Assembly (NCBI GenBank): GCA_028279545.1
Contig: JANQNN010000011.1
Coordinates: forward strand, 1 to 64,000
DNA from: Nitrosopumilaceae archaeon
GTDB taxonomy: Archaea; Thermoproteota; Nitrososphaeria; Nitrososphaerales; Nitrosopumilaceae
Direction of reading: 5' to 3'
DNA: 64,000 nt
Part shown: one piece after another, positions 62,706 to 64,000 of the stretch
Layout: the number at the start of each line of letters is the position of its first letter
How positions within the stretch are numbered: position 1 is the first letter of the stretch
The notes under the pieces: model-generated
Seen by the model: only the letters and a program-made list of their open reading frames with translations
Told to the model about the DNA's origin: nothing
Databases searched by the model: none
Position numbers and translations under genes: made by a program

Positions 62706-62712
62706 CTATATA
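62706..62712 (+). promoter_or_regulatory. TATA box of the 89-residue membrane protein gene
   Basis: TATATAT, 26 bases before the ATG at 62738, ideal for a leaderless message. Confidence 0.6.
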
Positions 62713-62737
62713 TCGTAGAAATTCAGCCAAAATATAC

Positions 62738-63007
62738 ATGACTCCTATCGTAGGAATTTTCCTTAACATTCTGTCAACAGTAACAGGACAGTTAGGACCA
62801 AACTATGATCCATTGTTCTACGATGTAATGATTTACATCTTTGGAACCATGATGTTCACGGTCTTCCTTTTAGGAATTATCTCTTTCTGGTTACGTGTAC
62901 ACGGATGGAGCTATAAGGACAACCGTGAGAGATGGATTGATGAATTAGACAGACACTTTGAAAGAGAAGGTATCGGTCTTATTCCAGATAACGGAAAATA
63001 CTGGTAG
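62738..63007 (+). CDS. Small membrane protein with charged C-terminal domain
   Basis: Eighty-nine residues: a first amphipathic or hydrophobic segment (MTPIVGIFLNILSTVTG), a clear transmembrane helix (VMIYIFGTMMFTVFLLGIISFWL) and a charged cytosolic tail (YKDNRERWIDELDRHFERE, IPDNGKYW). No cofactor motif. Like its neighbour at 62294 it has its own promoter and many C-ending codons. I infer an abundant small subunit of a membrane complex; identity unknown. Confidence 0.75.
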   Translation: MTPIVGIFLNILSTVTGQLGPNYDPLFYDVMIYIFGTMMFTVFLLGIISFWLRVHGWSYKDNRERWIDELDRHFEREGIGLIPDNGKYW

Positions 63008-63090
63008 AAAAACTACCTTTATTCTTTTCATTATTTTCAATTTTTCAAGAAAATTATTTTCTAATATTTTGAATTTTTTCAAAGTCGAAT

Positions 63091-63609
63091 TTATTTTTCT
63101 GGTAGGAAGTCTTGGTCTTTTGATGAATCATAATCCTTTGTAATAAATTCCCCTCGATAATGGAATCCATCTTGCAAGGGATGATTTATGAATAGTTCTG
63201 ATTCTTTTCCATTTACCAAAATTTTGGATTCTGATTGTTCCATATCCCTTAAAGGAAATTCAAAAATCCATAAGAAGTGACCTATCTCAAAATTAGGATT
63301 TTCTGACCATTCAGCATAAACTGTTCCATCATCGGTAAGTGTGTAGATGGCCCTTTGACAATCTCCTTGAAATCCAACCTTGGCTGGAATATCTGCTTTT
63401 TCCTTGTCAACTATTACTTCAACTGTAAAGGATATTTTCCAATTTCTTTCAACATCGTTTATGCATGCACTATGAGGTTGCTGCCCCAAGAGGGGGTTTA
63501 CAACCATGGTTGTTAATAAAACTGCAATGGCCCCAATTGCTGCGGACAATAAAAGAAATTTAATGGTTTTTTTCCTTTTGTAGGGATCCCCCATCCCAGG
63601 CCAAATCAT
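63091..63609 (-). CDS. Membrane-anchored hypothetical protein
   Basis: A protein of 172 residues with a short basic N-terminus (DPYKRKKTIK), one transmembrane helix (FLLLSAAIGAIAVLLTTMVV) and an external beta-rich domain with two Cys that may pair (HSACIND and GDCQRA). No known motif. Arrangement resembles the protein at 4991-5569, though no sequence relation is seen. Confidence 0.68.
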   Translation of the reverse strand: MIWPGMGDPYKRKKTIKFLLLSAAIGAIAVLLTTMVVNPLLGQQPHSACINDVERNWKISFTVEVIVDKEKADIPAKVGFQGDCQRAIYTLTDDGTVYAEWSENPNFEIGHFLWIFEFPLRDMEQSESKILVNGKESELFINHPLQDGFHYRGEFITKDYDSSKDQDFLPEK

Positions 63610-63646
63610 GTAATTTCATTTCAAATATTACTTAAAGTCGTTTCCC

Positions 63647-63973
63647 TTACTCATCAACTATCTCTATAGTGTCTAGTTGGTCTTGATGGTCAGCAAGGTA
63701 ATATGTTATGATATCTGAATCAATTTCTACCCATTCAGATTGCCCACAAAAAGGCAATAAATCCTCCACAAAAAGATCCCCCTGCCCTGAGAATCTGACT
63801 ATGTAATGGTTTTTTTTAGTGCCTATTTCAAAAGGCAATTTGAGGACTTTGCCTCTTTTTTGATTTTGAATATTTATTTTGTATTTATCATTTCGAAATT
63901 CAACATCTCCAAAAAAATAACTTTGAGAAATATCTAGTTTTTGGATTTTAAAACTAATCACAAATACCTTCAT
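63647..63973 (-). CDS. Hypothetical protein, beta-rich
   Basis: A protein of 108 residues with ATG start and no signal or membrane segment; alternating strands (VFVISFKIQKLDIS, HYIVRFSGQGDLFVEDL) and an acidic C-terminus. It lies upstream of and codirectional with the membrane protein at 63091, 37 bases apart, so the two may be cotranscribed. Family not recognised. Confidence 0.6.
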   Translation of the reverse strand: MKVFVISFKIQKLDISQSYFFGDVEFRNDKYKINIQNQKRGKVLKLPFEIGTKKNHYIVRFSGQGDLFVEDLLPFCGQSEWVEIDSDIITYYLADHQDQLDTIEIVDE

Positions 63974-64000
63974 TTTTTCTAATTGATAAAACTTAGTTCA

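Overview
The window is about 64 kb of an AT-rich archaeal chromosome. The gene content points to a marine ammonia-oxidising thaumarchaeon of the Nitrosopumilus type. It has a very large acidic S-layer protein, a Rieske/cytochrome b pair followed by a membrane-anchored cupredoxin, KEOPS, archaeosine and wyosine tRNA-modification genes, archaeal ribosomal proteins eS1 and uS15, a geranylgeranyl reductase, and many secreted beta-rich proteins. TATA boxes of the form TTTATAAG or TTAAATA sit about 25-35 bases before many start codons and TTG starts are common, which fits largely leaderless archaeal transcription. No rRNA, CRISPR array, insertion sequence or prophage was seen. Genes are tightly packed, with no gene-free stretch over 300 bases.

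Layout. 1-4989: the 3' part of a histidine operon (hisC cut by the window edge, a HAD phosphatase candidate, hisB, hisH, hisA, hisF, hisI), translationally coupled through ATGA/TAATG overlaps. 5787-8332: threonine synthase coupled to a MoaD-MoeB (ubiquitin-like plus E1-like) fusion. 8421-18628: cell-surface block with the S-layer gene behind two perfect 15-bp palindromes, a coiled-coil membrane protein and a membrane-anchored subtilase. 18639-21355: respiratory Rieske, cytochrome b and cupredoxin. 21740-31672: housekeeping block with tRNA-Arg(UCU), Ogg1-type glycosylase, beta-CASP ribonuclease, a ferredoxin, archaeosine transglycosylase, Fap7-like kinase, OBG GTPase, Kae1, Bud32, RdgB and Taw1.

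31776-39847: one promoter and three tandem, paralogous, secreted, Asp- and Cys-rich proteins made almost entirely of thrombospondin-type-3-like calcium repeats (20, 17 and 27 units). The units are arranged in higher-order super-repeats of five units in two of the proteins and six in the other, between conserved end caps. 39896-45020: Dus, a lone Lrp-type RAM domain, a PII protein and several small or membrane proteins. 45070-52036: a second family of secreted proteins, three separately transcribed paralogues sharing a C-terminal region of fourfold repeats but carrying three different N-terminal beta scaffolds (short Asn/Gly/Thr repeats resembling a beta-helix, an RTX-like beta-roll, a six-repeat propeller-like domain). 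All three have the same unusual promoter sequence. 52112-57550: radical SAM, ASCH, and a GGR-MoxR-VWA cluster. 57611-57703: a GC-rich small ORF. 57723-62168: a long minus-strand operon of uS15, RecJ-like, Pcc1, SerRS, eS1 and a COG1325-like RNA-binding protein. 62294-63973: two small membrane proteins with strong promoters and two hypothetical genes.

The most notable content is the two families of repeat-rich secreted proteins (31.8-39.8 kb and 45.1-52.0 kb). Their calcium-binding-type repeats, shared promoter architecture and modular construction suggest an extracellular matrix or surface-coat system beside the S-layer. That function is inference; the repeat structure and promoter motif are read directly from the sequence.
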